Positions 19,961-20,377 of a DNA stretch of 20,377 nucleotides are shown piece after piece (position 1 is the first letter of the stretch; each line of letters opens with the position of its first letter). The translations under genes were made by a program, and so were the position numbers. Below the pieces are notes generated by a model. It had not been told where the DNA came from and ran no database searches. It saw only the letters and a program-made list of their open reading frames with translations. Source of the stretch: Tilletia caries (lineage: Eukaryota > Basidiomycota > Exobasidiomycetes > Tilletiales > Tilletiaceae); the NCBI GenBank assembly GCA_032718865.1, contig JALUTQ010000002.1, positions 1 to 20,377 on the forward strand, read 5' to 3'.

Positions 19961-20377
19961 ATACATACCCAATCGTCATCTAGAGCTCGACTGAATGGAA
20001 GGGTGGGTACGCCGATTAAGGTATCGAGCACTTGTGGCGAAAGGGGACCGCGATCGTTGCATGTCGACTGAGCCGCCGTTTCCGGAGATGACCTGGATCA
20101 GGAGCAGAAGGGAAAGGTCAAGCTCGGGGAGAGAAGGCAATCAGCAACACGTATCAGTCTCCGGGCCCGAGAGCATGCTGTAGGACATCCATGCCTTGTA
20201 AGAAGCTGTCTTGCACAAGTAGCCTGGCGAGAGCTTTGACGACAGCGAGGAAATGAGAAAACGGTCGGAGCTGGAGTGATCCTGCTCCGGTGCAGTCCGA
20301 CTCCGACGGCTGACTGACCGATTTCTTCCGAAATGCATTACAGACGCAAATTCTGTATTGTGCTTGTTTGCGAGCCA

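Larger units (their letters stand above)
15467..20377. repeat. Tandem unit 3, cut by the window edge (4911 bp seen)
   Basis: Matches unit 2 except at homopolymers: T5/T4 at 17367, T4/T5 and A4/A5 at the copy 2 break sites, T5/T4 near 18577 and near 18731, T4/T5 near 19598, T5/T4 near 19760, and A5/A4 in both halves of the short duplication. The sequence ends about 49 bases before the position where a further MAENQ start codon would fall, so at least part of a fourth gene copy probably follows. Confidence 0.93.

Noticed and set aside
4943..20377. The 5.17 kb unit as a transposable element
   Set aside because: I see no terminal inverted or long terminal repeats, target-site duplications, transposase or reverse transcriptase. 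The unit boundary falls inside a coding exon in homologous sequence, which fits recombination better.
1..20377. tRNA, rRNA, CRISPR or telomeric repeats
   Set aside because: No cloverleaf-like B-box arrangement, rRNA stretch, spaced palindromic repeats or TTAGGG-type arrays were found on reading either strand.

Overview
This is nuclear DNA from a fungus, most likely a basidiomycete (tentatively Ustilaginomycotina-like). The grounds are GC-rich coding sequence with C-ending codons, short spliceosomal introns of about 80 bp (GTGAGT donors, CTGAC/CTAAC branch-like sites, CAG/TAG acceptors), a C-terminal fragment of the chitin synthase activator Skt5/Chs4 with a CVIM prenylation box, and fragments of the translation regulator Gcn1. 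No bacterial operon, tRNA, rRNA or CRISPR array was seen.

Left part (1-4942): the 3' end of an Skt5/Chs4-like gene (+ strand, entering from the left edge) reads in three frames. About 2.1 kb without a recognisable gene follows. Next is a small three-exon minus-strand gene (3163-3640) for a signal-peptide-bearing protein with a Lys cluster and an Ala-rich hydrophobic tail; its two introns are clearly related to each other. Then come about 1.3 kb of non-coding DNA with a 44-bp tandem repeat.

Right part (4943-20377): a head-to-tail tandem array of an approximately 5.17 kb unit. There are two complete units (5126-10297 and 10298-15466) and a third that runs off the right edge (15467-20377). Each unit carries (i) a long intronless + strand gene for a 2-oxoglutarate/Fe(II) oxygenase-like (prolyl-4-hydroxylase-type) protein of about 1070 residues, (ii) a decayed minus-strand fragment of GCN1, introns retained, and (iii) a roughly 0.8 kb spacer holding an imperfect 40-bp tandem repeat and the promoter and first exon part of the next oxygenase gene. 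The first gene has a different promoter and N-terminus (4943-5125). Similarity jumps from diverged to identical at 5126/10298, which looks like a recombination breakpoint inside the coding region.

The units differ, as far as I could compare them, only in homopolymer lengths. Several of these differences break the oxygenase reading frame, at a different place in each copy, while the majority reading across copies is open throughout. The simplest reading is a very recent (or still active, or assembly-created) amplification with homopolymer-length errors, rather than three independently dead genes. The oxygenase keeps an HxD metal-binding pair and the co-substrate arginine, but has Tyr where I expect the distal His. 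It may therefore be a divergent enzyme or a pseudoenzyme.
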